Shown piece after piece: positions 47,025 through 55,075 of a stretch of 64,000 nt of DNA. Origin of the DNA: Geobacter sp. GTDB taxonomy: Bacteria > Desulfobacterota > Desulfuromonadia > Geobacterales > Pseudopelobacteraceae. A model generated the notes under the pieces. That model was not told the DNA's origin, did not search any database, and saw only the letters and a program-made list of their open reading frames with translations. Both the position numbers and the translations under genes were made by a program. Each line of letters starts with the position of its first letter. Within the stretch, counting starts at the first letter, position 1. The stretch is taken from positions 26,335-90,334 of the forward strand of contig VFJW01000037.1 in assembly GCA_009885845.1 (NCBI GenBank). Direction: 5' to 3'.

Positions 47025-49107
47025 CGGAAAAGCTATAGATTCAGGAGCAAGCCTGAAATTGTTCGATTTTACGGGGGCCTACCGTACAAGCCAGCACGAC
47101 CCCGTCGAAGGATTTTATAAACCCTGCCTTAGTTGCGCAAATAAGTATGACAGGGCGGTTGGATATTTCAGGTCAACGATTTATCTCATCATCGGCGATG
47201 CGATTGTTAACTTTGCCAAGCGGGGTGGGAAAATCAGGCTCATCTGCTCACCTGCACTCTATGATGATGATGTTGCAAGCATAGAATCTGCCTATGAGCA
47301 GAGACAAGCGAGGATTGTAAACGCGATTCAGGATGAAATTGACCAGATGATCGAGGTGCCGGATGGTGCGTACCCGACAAAGGTCCTAGCCACACTTGTC
47401 TTTGTTGGCGCCCTCGAAATAAAGATTGCTGTCCGTCCAGGAGACCATGGAATATACCACGAGAAGATCGGTGTGTTTCGTGACGAGACGAACTCTGTCA
47501 GTTTCATCGGATCGGCGAATGAAACATGGGGCGGATGGCATGCCAGAGGTAATTTCGAATCTGTTGAGGTTTTCTGTACATGGAAGGATGATAATGAAAG
47601 AGAGCGGGTCCTCCGTCACGAGGAGTATTTCAATCAACTTTGGAACGGCGATATTTCGGGCTTGGAAGTCATTTCATTTCCCGAGGCGGCGAGGTTGCAT
47701 CTAATCCAAGGCGCGTATCCAACTCTGGACGATATTGACATTGAACAACTGCAAAAACTACAGCGAAAAGGCCGCACCCCACTCAAGCATCAAGTCGAAG
47801 CAATAACTAACTGGGAGGCGTGCGGCAAGAGAGGCATTCTCGAACACGCGACCGGCAGCGGGAAGACGATTACTGCCATCACAGCCATCAAGAAACATCT
47901 TGACGATGATATGCCTGCAATCGTCCTCGTTCCCAGTCGTCTGCTTTTGGAACAGTGGGACAGAGAGGTCAGGGAGGAAATCCCGCTAGCTGTTACTCTC
48001 CTCGCCGGTGGAGGTAACAACGGATGGAGAAAGGGCGGTAGGCTCAGAGGAATGACCTCAAGGGGTACTGGGTTCGGGCCTAGGATTGTCATAGCAACGA
48101 TGCAGACGGCGGCAACTCCATTTTTTCGTTCAAGGGTTACACAAGGTGACCACCTCTTGATGATCACCGACGAGGTGCACCAATCTGGCAGTACCTTTAA
48201 TTCCAATGTATTTTTGATTGATTCCGGTCCTCGTCTTGGCATGTCTGCGACCCCCTATCGATACGGTGATCCGGAAGGAACGGCAAGAATATTCAATTAT
48301 TTTGGACAGGTTGTGCTACCAAAGTTCACTCTTGAGGACGCGATAAGCGCTGGCAGACTTGTTGCGTATGAATATCATCCGCACCCCGTCTATCTTACGG
48401 CTGATGAGGCTGATAAATGGAAAAGTGAGTCGGCGCGCATTCGATTAGAGATCGCGCGAGGCAAGACAGATGATGGCGGAAAGAAGATAATCAGCGACAG
48501 GGCAAGAATGATGATTATCCAGCGCTCAAGGATTGCCAAGAAGGCTAAGAATAAACTCCATCTTGCGGTCGAGACCTTGAGGGATTCCTATGAAGATGGG
48601 CAGAGGTGGCTGATATATTGCGAGGACACCGGTCAGCTTCAGGAGGTAATGGAACAACTGACTGCTGTAGATCTGCGCCCCATCGAATACCATAGTTCCA
48701 TGGATGGCGACCGTAAAGCTGCACTTGAATGGTTCACGAAGATTGGTGGAATCCTGGTTTCAATCAAATGTCTTGATGAAGGCATTGATTTGCCCGCAGT
48801 TGATCATGCGTTGATTCTCGCGTCAAGCCAGAACCCACGTCAGTTTATACAGCGAAGGGGCCGTGTCCTCAGAAAAGCGGACGGTAAGTCAATCGCCATT
48901 ATTCATGACGCAATCGTTGTTCCAATGTCACTAGAAGACGAGCCCGAACAATTTGCTCTGCTTAAAAGCGAGCTTCTGCGCGCGATTGAATTTGCAAAAT
49001 CGGCTCTTAACTTGGCGGCAGGAATTGAACTAAGAGGAATAGCCGTTCGGCTTGGTCTCGATCCGGATACACTCACAGAAGACGGCATTGAGGAGGATGA
49101 ATCATGA
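47017..49107 (+). CDS. PLD-nuclease / SF2 helicase fusion protein
   Basis: The GTG at 47017 overlaps the methyltransferase stop; 696 aa. Residues about 30-180 form a phospholipase D-type nuclease domain with one HxK motif (HEKIG, His148 and Lys150) and GSAN downstream. Residues about 255-640 form a superfamily 2 helicase: Walker A ATGSGKT (278-284), DEVH (385-388), SATP, and the arginine-finger motif QFIQRRGRVLRKA. The fusion joins DNA cutting with translocation. Related helicase-PLD proteins occur in DISARM and other defence islands. The role in this operon is inferred from neighbours. Confidence 0.88.
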   Translation: MNSGKAIDSGASLKLFDFTGAYRTSQHDPVEGFYKPCLSCANKYDRAVGYFRSTIYLIIGDAIVNFAKRGGKIRLICSPALYDDDVASIESAYEQRQARIVNAIQDEIDQMIEVPDGAYPTKVLATLVFVGALEIKIAVRPGDHGIYHEKIGVFRDETNSVSFIGSANETWGGWHARGNFESVEVFCTWKDDNERERVLRHEEYFNQLWNGDISGLEVISFPEAARLHLIQGAYPTLDDIDIEQLQKLQRKGRTPLKHQVEAITNWEACGKRGILEHATGSGKTITAITAIKKHLDDDMPAIVLVPSRLLLEQWDREVREEIPLAVTLLAGGGNNGWRKGGRLRGMTSRGTGFGPRIVIATMQTAATPFFRSRVTQGDHLLMITDEVHQSGSTFNSNVFLIDSGPRLGMSATPYRYGDPEGTARIFNYFGQVVLPKFTLEDAISAGRLVAYEYHPHPVYLTADEADKWKSESARIRLEIARGKTDDGGKKIISDRARMMIIQRSRIAKKAKNKLHLAVETLRDSYEDGQRWLIYCEDTGQLQEVMEQLTAVDLRPIEYHSSMDGDRKAALEWFTKIGGILVSIKCLDEGIDLPAVDHALILASSQNPRQFIQRRGRVLRKADGKSIAIIHDAIVVPMSLEDEPEQFALLKSELLRAIEFAKSALNLAAGIELRGIAVRLGLDPDTLTEDGIEEDES

Positions 49108-49298
49108 AGGCACCTGACATGGTATTGGATGCGCTGCTTGCCGCTGGCAAACATCATGCACCTGATCTGCCCGAAAATCTTTTACGTAGTGCTTATGAAA
49201 TTCAGATCAATAACCAGTTCGAGCGGGATCGCGAGATACCGCTTAAAGAAATGGCGCGCCTCGTGGAAGATTATGTCAATAACAACTCGTCTGAATAG
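49104..49298 (+). CDS. 64-aa small protein in the DNA-modification operon
   Basis: The ATG overlaps the helicase stop (ATGA), with GAGGAGG upstream. The 64-aa product is helical and charged (LLAAGKHHAPDLPENLLR, then YEIQINNQFERDRE and MARLVEDYVNNN). I recall similar small proteins associated with DNA-modification systems, without known function. It lies between the helicase and the SMC-like ATPase, so it may be a linker subunit. Confidence 0.75.
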   Translation: MKAPDMVLDALLAAGKHHAPDLPENLLRSAYEIQINNQFERDREIPLKEMARLVEDYVNNNSSE

Positions 49299-49310
49299 GA
49301 AGGGTATCTT

Positions 49311-51293
49311 ATGAAGCTCGTTAGTCTGACAATGCGTAACTTCATGCCATATCGCGGCGAGCAACAGGTGGCGTTCCCTAGCGATCCTGGGCGGAATGTG
49401 ATGATTGTACTTGGCGACAACATGCGCGGTAAAACATCGCTTTTGAATGCCCTTCGTTGGGGTTTCTACGGCATTGCAAGGGGGCGACATCTCAGAGAAA
49501 TACCGCTCCATCTGCTGCTCAACACAGATGCGCGGCTTGCTGGCGATTTCGAAATGGAAATTGCGATACGTTTTGATGCCGATGGCCACTCCTATGATCT
49601 TCGACGTCGTGCCACGAAGAAGAGGCTCGTCGCAACTCCAGATAAGGCTGATGATTTCGATGTTGCAGTACTTCTGCAGCGTGACGGAATGGCCATGAAT
49701 GGTTATCAGATCGAACATGAGATCAACAGGTTCGTGCCGGAACAGGTCTCCCGTTTTTTTCTGTTTGATGGCGAGTTGTTGCAAGAGTACGAAACACTGC
49801 TTATTGAGGGAAGTGACCAGGGTAAGCGGATCAAGGAGGCGATTGAACAGGTGCTTGGCGTTCCATCTCTCATAAACGGCCGAACTGAGTCAGCAACGCT
49901 ACTAAGAAAGGCTCAAAAACAGCAAAACACAGAACTTGCACATTTACAAGGTGCCCAGAGTCATGTTGCAAAACAAAGGGATTTTCAAGTAAAGGCTGAT
50001 TCGCATGAAAAGGATATTGAAAAATTAAAGGTCGAACTTAGCAAGACAAAAGAAGAGCGAACATCCCTCGATGATGAACTTGAAAGCAGTGAATCAGTCC
50101 ATGCAGCAAAGCAGACTATTGTGGATCGTGAAAAGAACAGAGACGTGATAATCAAGGACATAGAGCGTCTAAACTCAGAGAGGCTTGAACTTGTTTCAAG
50201 TGCATGGAGAGACCTGTTGAGGCCAAAGATTTTGCTTCGCAGGGACAATCTGGCTGCTGAACAAAATCGCCTTACTGACCAGATAGGTCGTCGTAGCTCC
50301 ATCGATACAGAAATAAAACAACTTCGTAAAATCCTGGATTACTCAACATGTCCAACATGCGGACAGGATGTAGGCTCTTCAAGGCGTGATGAGGTCGGAT
50401 CACGTCTAGGTGTACTCGAATTTGAGATCAAATCCATAGTCGATGAGCAAGAGGTGCTTCATTCTACTACTGCAGAGATTGATAGACTCAACAAATTGCT
50501 GACTCAAGGGGTTGGTGAGCGGATTAGAGATAGGGACAATCAAATCAACCGAAATGAAGTTGCGCATACAAGGATAGAAAACGAAATACAGAAACTAAAG
50601 TTAGAGATTGAGGGATACGACACTGCGGAGATTGCAAGAAAGCGATCAATACGAGACAGTTTGGTCAGGGAGGAGGGCCGAATAGGTCCTGCGATTACTG
50701 AGGCGCAACGTCAACTTGATAATGTAAAAAAAGAACTGGCCATAATCGACCGTGTGCTTGCTAGTCTTCCGCAGGCCCGTGCTGCACGTAGTAGTGGATT
50801 AGTGCGAATATACTCTGGCCTAGAAAGGGCCTTCACCGAAAGCATTGAGAACCTTAGAAACAACTTGCGCAAACATGTTGAGTTCAAGGCGAGCGAAGCT
50901 TTTGCGGCGATGATAACGCAACAATCATACAGCGGACTTAAAATCAATAGTAACTACGGCCTTTCAATTCTTGATGAACATGGCAGGGAAATTGTGGGGC
51001 GCAGTGCAGGTGCCGAGCAGATTGTCGCATTGTCTCTCATCGATGGCTTAAGCCGTACTGGTCGCTCGGGTGGGCCTGTCGTCATGGATACACCCTTCGG
51101 CAGGCTTGACCTCAAGCACAGAGATAATATTCTCAAATATCTTCCCACTACTACAAGTCAGCTCATCCTTCTTGTCCATGACGGAGAAATTCGTTTGCAA
51201 ACAGATCTTGCGCCTATCGCTGAACGTATAGGGATGGTGTATACGATAAACGAAGTTGGCCCGCGCCATTCCATTATCGAAAGGAAATCCTAA
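49311..51293 (+). CDS. DndD-like SMC/Rad50-type ATPase with zinc hook
   Basis: The 660-aa ATPase has an N-terminal Walker A (GDNMRGKTS, residues 35-43), the phrase FFLFDGELLQEY (149-160) typical of DndD, two long coiled-coils around CPTC (Cys347, Cys350), and C-terminal signature SAGAEQIVALSL and Walker B VVMDTPFGRLD (590-600). In phosphorothioation systems DndD pairs with DndB, C and E; no DndC sulphurtransferase or DndB is here. It starts 12 nt after the small gene. The ATPase family call is strong; whether the chemistry is methylation or sulphur-linked is not shown. Confidence 0.9.
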   Translation: MKLVSLTMRNFMPYRGEQQVAFPSDPGRNVMIVLGDNMRGKTSLLNALRWGFYGIARGRHLREIPLHLLLNTDARLAGDFEMEIAIRFDADGHSYDLRRRATKKRLVATPDKADDFDVAVLLQRDGMAMNGYQIEHEINRFVPEQVSRFFLFDGELLQEYETLLIEGSDQGKRIKEAIEQVLGVPSLINGRTESATLLRKAQKQQNTELAHLQGAQSHVAKQRDFQVKADSHEKDIEKLKVELSKTKEERTSLDDELESSESVHAAKQTIVDREKNRDVIIKDIERLNSERLELVSSAWRDLLRPKILLRRDNLAAEQNRLTDQIGRRSSIDTEIKQLRKILDYSTCPTCGQDVGSSRRDEVGSRLGVLEFEIKSIVDEQEVLHSTTAEIDRLNKLLTQGVGERIRDRDNQINRNEVAHTRIENEIQKLKLEIEGYDTAEIARKRSIRDSLVREEGRIGPAITEAQRQLDNVKKELAIIDRVLASLPQARAARSSGLVRIYSGLERAFTESIENLRNNLRKHVEFKASEAFAAMITQQSYSGLKINSNYGLSILDEHGREIVGRSAGAEQIVALSLIDGLSRTGRSGGPVVMDTPFGRLDLKHRDNILKYLPTTTSQLILLVHDGEIRLQTDLAPIAERIGMVYTINEVGPRHSIIERKS

Positions 51294-51664
51294 TGATAGA
51301 GCCTACCAACATTGGCATCGGCGATGCGGCACACGCAAAACTCAAGGCGCTCTGCCAGGATGATTACTTTGCGCAGATGGCCGATGTTTACCGCTTTGCG
51401 ATAGCTCTTGCTCTAGCCTATGGTATCACACCGATGGAGATAACTGGTGCTCGCCAAAACGTCTTTGGTGTCGCCACTGTTGACCCCGATAAAAGCCTCT
51501 ATACCGCCATCAAGACATTAATAGATACTGGCGATACGCCCGTTTATCGGTGGGCGGAGAGATTGGCTGATTGGGGAGTAATTGAACTCAGCAGACGCGC
51601 CGACGAAGGTACACTTGACATCGGTCAGATCCTAGAAGAAGCCGAAAAACTCAGCGCAAATTAG
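51293..51664 (+). CDS. 123-aa protein in the DNA-modification operon, unknown
   Basis: The ATG overlaps the ATPase stop by one base (TAATG). The product has a mainly helical N-terminal half (DDYFAQMADVYRFAIALALA) and a second half with ITGARQNVFGVATVDPDK and WAERLADWGVIELSR. The size and place after the DndD-like gene recall DndE, a small DNA-binding partner of DndD, but I see no clear DndE or ribbon-helix-helix pattern. Treat as an unknown subunit, most likely a partner of the ATPase. Confidence 0.72.
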   Translation: MIEPTNIGIGDAAHAKLKALCQDDYFAQMADVYRFAIALALAYGITPMEITGARQNVFGVATVDPDKSLYTAIKTLIDTGDTPVYRWAERLADWGVIELSRRADEGTLDIGQILEEAEKLSAN

Positions 51665-51666
51665 TC

Positions 51667-54261
51667 ATGCTACCACTTCGAGCATATCTCATTGTAAAGG
51701 GTTCGAATAACGACTGGAATGTCACGGTTCATAGGGATCTGGATTCCATAGTCACGGCATGGGATTCTGCATACAAAAATGATAAACTGACAGGAATTGT
51801 CCATATTGGTTTCACAAGATCAGATACCTCTGCATTCGAAGACCTTATCAACCTCTTTCCTGGCAAAATGCTGCTAACGGCACCCGCACTATACGCTTTT
51901 GCACGCATTGGAACCTGCGCGCCTGGGATTGCTGGCACCGTCGATGGTGTCCCTGTTTATGTTGCTCTCTCCGGTTGGGGATATGAAACTACTTCTGAGG
52001 AGATTGGCCTCACGTCGGACCAATGTCCTACTCCCGAATGCGACAGTTGCCATTTTAAGCTAGGAATCACTGAAAATTTATCCTGCCAGTGGCTTTCCAG
52101 CTTTGCAGAGAGGTTTCCGCATGACGCTGAGTTGATGAAGGCTGCCGGAATAACTGATGAGGAATCATATCTCAATTTTGAGTTTGGACTTAATGAAGAC
52201 CTGCGCATCAAGTTAGGAAGGTATCGCTTTCAGAGTCTTTCAGTGGATATAAACATGAACTGCCCCAATGAGATCGTCAATATTGCACCTCCTTGGGTTT
52301 GTAATTTACCGATAGGGCAAGTAGGCTTTAGGGTTCGTGCATGCAACGTCTTTAGTCGTGAAGGTATAAAGTTTATCAAAGATTTAGCTGAGTATACAAG
52401 TAATCAACTCTTGAAGATGGAGCATATGGGTCGGAAAAGTGTTCCTGAGATAGCTCGGACTCTTCTTGATGCAATTGGTGTTTTGCCACAGTCAGTAATT
52501 TCCACCAGTAATGAAAATGTTGAAGTCGGGACTCCATTCGAAACATGTATACCAAACTCTCGACAAAAGGTTGTTGAGTCAGACTCATTCGAAGGATCAT
52601 TGCTAGAGTTGTTAAGGTCCATGGAGAAGAATGTTGCGATTGTCATGCGACGTAGGATGGGATTTGGCACCAAACAACAAACGTTGGAAGAAATAGCAGG
52701 GTTGTTAGGCGTAACCAGAGAGCGTGTGCGCCAAATTGAGAAAAAAGTTTGTATCAGCGAAAAAAACAAGCAATTCTGGAAGAAGCGAATCGAAGTACCT
52801 ATTAAAAGAGCTATGGACACCAGAGAGTCCCCATTACCAGTGGTTGCGCTAGACATTATTGATCAGTGGTTCACAAACATAGGTAATATTGAGGAGCCAT
52901 TCAGATTTGTTATTGAAAAATTTTGTTCCAGCGCTCTGCATGTAATTCAGATTAACGGTATTTCTTACATTTCAATGATTACACAGGATGAGTGGGATTC
53001 TGTTGTTAAAAACGCTGTCAGTGTTCTTGAAGGTGGCGCTACTCTCTGTAGATGGACCGAGGCCGAAGCAAAGCAAGCGGTTAGTGAAATTCTTTCGGTT
53101 GATTGCCGTGAGTTTGCTGACTATTTATTCTATTCAGCATCTAAAAATGCAGTTTTTACTACTATAGATAACACTGATGTGCCGGTTTTGACGAGTATTG
53201 GCAGGATTGGCGCAGAAGCTTATGTTGAGTCAGTATTGTCAGAATCTGATCGACCTCTTCATTACTCAGAGATCGCAGAGAAGTTGTCTGCCAAAGGTCG
53301 CTCAATCGAAATTAGAAGGGCTCATAATGCGGCTGCCGAAATTGGGATTCTCTACGGACGTGGCATCTATGGGCTAATGCAACACTACCCACTTGATGAA
53401 GAAGAGACCATAGAGATCGTGGCTGAGGCTGAAGATATCATTGGGTCAGGGTTGAGTGAACGACAGTGGCATTGCTCCGAGATTCTCAAAATATTGGGTG
53501 AACGCGGTCTCGATATGGACGGAAGACTGGATCATTATATTGTAAATATTGCACTCATGCGATCCAAGTTACTGGCGAACCTCGGTAGGCTTGTGTGGGC
53601 CTCTGGAACGGCATCAAGGCTGACATCAGCAGATCGAATAGAGATCATACAAGCAATTGAGTCTTTGCTTCTCATGGAAGGTAGGCCACTTTCCGGTTCA
53701 GAAATTCGTGAACGGCTTTTGATGGAAGGGCGAGGACTAAGCCGTTTTTTGCAGATACAGAATGTAGGAAACATTGTAAGACTTGGCCCCAATTACTGGG
53801 GACTTGCTGATCGCGACATACCATTTTCTCTGGAGCAGCAGGAATTGATTAAGGGAATACTTGAGAACCGTCTACTCATATCGCAAAAAGGGTTGCACAA
53901 AACTGAGCTGCTTGAAGCGCTAAAGGATTTTCCAGGAATCGAAATTTTTGCTGATTCAGATCCTGCTTTATTTGTGTCAATTGCACTTCGTTCAGATATG
54001 ATGCGTTATGCGAATGGTAACTACTTGTATCTAGGCGACTGGGGTGATGCCCGCAGAATGACGGTAGAAGAGGCCGTCAGAATAGCGCTTGAACAGGCGG
54101 GTTCTGAAGGACTTCGCGCACAAGAATTGAGGGAAGTGACAAACGGTATAATTGGCTATCAGATATCCATTCACGCAATATATGGACCGTTATCTGCAAT
54201 TGGCGCGCGATATAATCCTAACACTGGTTATTGGCAGTTTATCGAAGAGGATCCGTCTTAA
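51667..54261 (+). CDS. 864-aa protein with alpha-CTD-like, sigma region 4-like and winged-helix modules
   Basis: It begins 2 nt after the preceding stop. Residues 1-200 are of unknown fold and contain a cysteine cluster (Cys120, 125, 128, 140) that could bind zinc. Residues about 212-270 resemble the RNA polymerase alpha C-terminal domain (FSREGIKFIKDLAEYTSNQL, then MGRKSVPEI). Residues about 325-361 look like sigma region 4 (LEEIAGLLGVTRERVRQIEK). From 515 on there are several winged-helix-like segments (HYSEIAEKLSAKGRSIEIRR; LSGSEIRERLLMEGRGLSR) of the HARE-HTH kind. No catalytic motif is visible. It may be the DNA-recognition or transcriptional component of the system. Codon use is A/T-rich. 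Confidence 0.8.
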   Translation: MLPLRAYLIVKGSNNDWNVTVHRDLDSIVTAWDSAYKNDKLTGIVHIGFTRSDTSAFEDLINLFPGKMLLTAPALYAFARIGTCAPGIAGTVDGVPVYVALSGWGYETTSEEIGLTSDQCPTPECDSCHFKLGITENLSCQWLSSFAERFPHDAELMKAAGITDEESYLNFEFGLNEDLRIKLGRYRFQSLSVDINMNCPNEIVNIAPPWVCNLPIGQVGFRVRACNVFSREGIKFIKDLAEYTSNQLLKMEHMGRKSVPEIARTLLDAIGVLPQSVISTSNENVEVGTPFETCIPNSRQKVVESDSFEGSLLELLRSMEKNVAIVMRRRMGFGTKQQTLEEIAGLLGVTRERVRQIEKKVCISEKNKQFWKKRIEVPIKRAMDTRESPLPVVALDIIDQWFTNIGNIEEPFRFVIEKFCSSALHVIQINGISYISMITQDEWDSVVKNAVSVLEGGATLCRWTEAEAKQAVSEILSVDCREFADYLFYSASKNAVFTTIDNTDVPVLTSIGRIGAEAYVESVLSESDRPLHYSEIAEKLSAKGRSIEIRRAHNAAAEIGILYGRGIYGLMQHYPLDEEETIEIVAEAEDIIGSGLSERQWHCSEILKILGERGLDMDGRLDHYIVNIALMRSKLLANLGRLVWASGTASRLTSADRIEIIQAIESLLLMEGRPLSGSEIRERLLMEGRGLSRFLQIQNVGNIVRLGPNYWGLADRDIPFSLEQQELIKGILENRLLISQKGLHKTELLEALKDFPGIEIFADSDPALFVSIALRSDMMRYANGNYLYLGDWGDARRMTVEEAVRIALEQAGSEGLRAQELREVTNGIIGYQISIHAIYGPLSAIGARYNPNTGYWQFIEEDPS

Positions 54262-54351
54262 GAATAATCAGAGGCGTAAATAGCACATCCTCCTATTTAG
54301 AGGGTGAAATTATAAAGGGCCTTATTTACTCATTTAGATGCATAAAAACTA

Positions 54352-54391
54352 GATGGGGTAAGCCACAGATGTGGCTTACCCCATCGTTTTT
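54352..54391. terminator. Perfect 15-bp stem terminator closing the modification operon
   Basis: GATGGGGTAAGCCAC (54352-54366) pairs with GTGGCTTACCCCATC (54371-54385) around AGAT, followed by GTTTTTC. A-rich sequence on the left makes it a shared terminator with the leftward small genes. Confidence 0.9.
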
Positions 54392-54392
54392 C

Positions 54393-54581
54393 TTAACCAC
54401 GTCCGGAATTGTTTTTCGTGCGATCAGCTATTACGTACCCTTGACCAGCCCGTGGTGTTGGCGGTAGTGGTTCCCCTCTGGCCACCGTCCGCTCTTGTCC
54501 TGTGTGACCGCCTCTTGGGCCTACGATTTCATACTGTGCCGATGCCGGTGCTGTATTGCCCGGTTTAAGATTCTTTACCAT
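54393..54581 (-). CDS. YjzC-like 62-aa protein
   Basis: The ATG at 54581 follows CAGGAGAAATATC. The 62-aa product (MVKNLKPGNTAPASAQYEIV, with PPTPRAGQGYVIADRTKN later) resembles YjzC-type small proteins with a KxGxxAPxSGxY opening. Function unknown. It is the last of three leftward small frames and ends at the shared terminator. Confidence 0.65.
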   Translation of the reverse strand: MVKNLKPGNTAPASAQYEIVGPRGGHTGQERTVARGEPLPPTPRAGQGYVIADRTKNNSGRG

Positions 54582-54619
54582 GATATTTCTCCTGTCTTGT
54601 TTGTATGAGTAAATTGAAG

Positions 54620-54645
54620 CGTGAGGGGCGTTGCCACCCCTCACG
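54620..54645 (-). terminator. Hairpin between leftward small genes
   Basis: CGTGAGGGG (54620-54628) pairs with CCCCTCACG (54637-54645) across an 8-nt loop, just downstream of the 40-aa gene. The T-run on the leftward strand is poor. Confidence 0.5.
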
Positions 54646-54853
54646 GTGAACTGCTTAAACCCATAAAGGCCAAGCCTTTAGCCCGTACTCTGATGCATGT
54701 ACAGGTTTGCCGTTGATTGTCCGCCATACGCGGAAAATCAGTCGTTTGCCGTTGCGCGGCGGTGATGTCTGTTTCATAACCAGTGCCTCCTTTTAGGGGG
54801 AGCGTTATCCTGGCTTGCCTTATGCCCTCAACTATGGTATTGAGTTTCGCCAT
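54641..54853 (-). CDS. Possible 70-aa small protein overlapping the 40-aa gene
   Basis: From the ATG at 54853, with GGAGG 8 nt upstream, the frame reads MAKLNTIVEGIRQARITLPL and carries on across the 40-aa gene in another frame. Its first 30 codons look protein-like, but the tail is out-of-frame reading of the following gene. It may be a short leader or coupling peptide, or a real small protein. Confidence 0.35.
   Translation of the reverse strand: MAKLNTIVEGIRQARITLPLKGGTGYETDITAAQRQTTDFPRMADNQRQTCTCIRVRAKGLAFMGLSSSP
54655..54777 (-). CDS. 40-aa basic small protein
   Basis: A strong AAAGGAGG site lies 8 nt before the ATG at 54777. The 40-aa product is basic and Trp-rich (MKQTSPPRNGKRLIFRVWRT, ending KAWPLWV). 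It is too short for usual gene calling. I do not recognise a family, although a NGKRLIFRVWRTINGK pattern suggests a compact beta structure. Confidence 0.6.
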   Translation of the reverse strand: MKQTSPPRNGKRLIFRVWRTINGKPVHASEYGLKAWPLWV

Positions 54854-54961
54854 AGAGAGCCTCCAAGCACTCTGCAAGCAGCCCGATCCCCATCGGGCTT
54901 GCGGATGACCACACGATACCCAATATCTTGTGGTTTTTTTATTTTGCTACACAACATATAT

Positions 54962-55020
54962 AATGTAACATTTTATTGTTGTCAACTGAATATATTTATG
55001 TAAATAATGTTACATAAATA
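54962..55020. promoter_or_regulatory. Operator region of the XRE-ImmA gene: repeated TGTAAC/GTTACA palindromes
   Basis: AATGTAACATT (54962-54972) is a palindrome. TATTTATGTAA (54993-55003) and TTACATAAATA (55010-55020) form a perfect 11-bp inverted repeat with a 6-nt spacer. The shared half-site ATGTAA/TTACAT suggests cooperative binding by the XRE protein encoded at 55076. Confidence 0.7.
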
Positions 55021-55075
55021 ACACATCCATTCAATACATTTTTTGTATCGACAATAGAGGGAAGGGAGGTATCCC

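Noticed and set aside
45921..54261. Reading the operon as a standard Dnd phosphorothioation system
   Set aside because: Only the DndD-like ATPase matches; no DndB, DndC or DndA-type cysteine desulphurase is present, and a TSPPY methyltransferase takes the modifying role.
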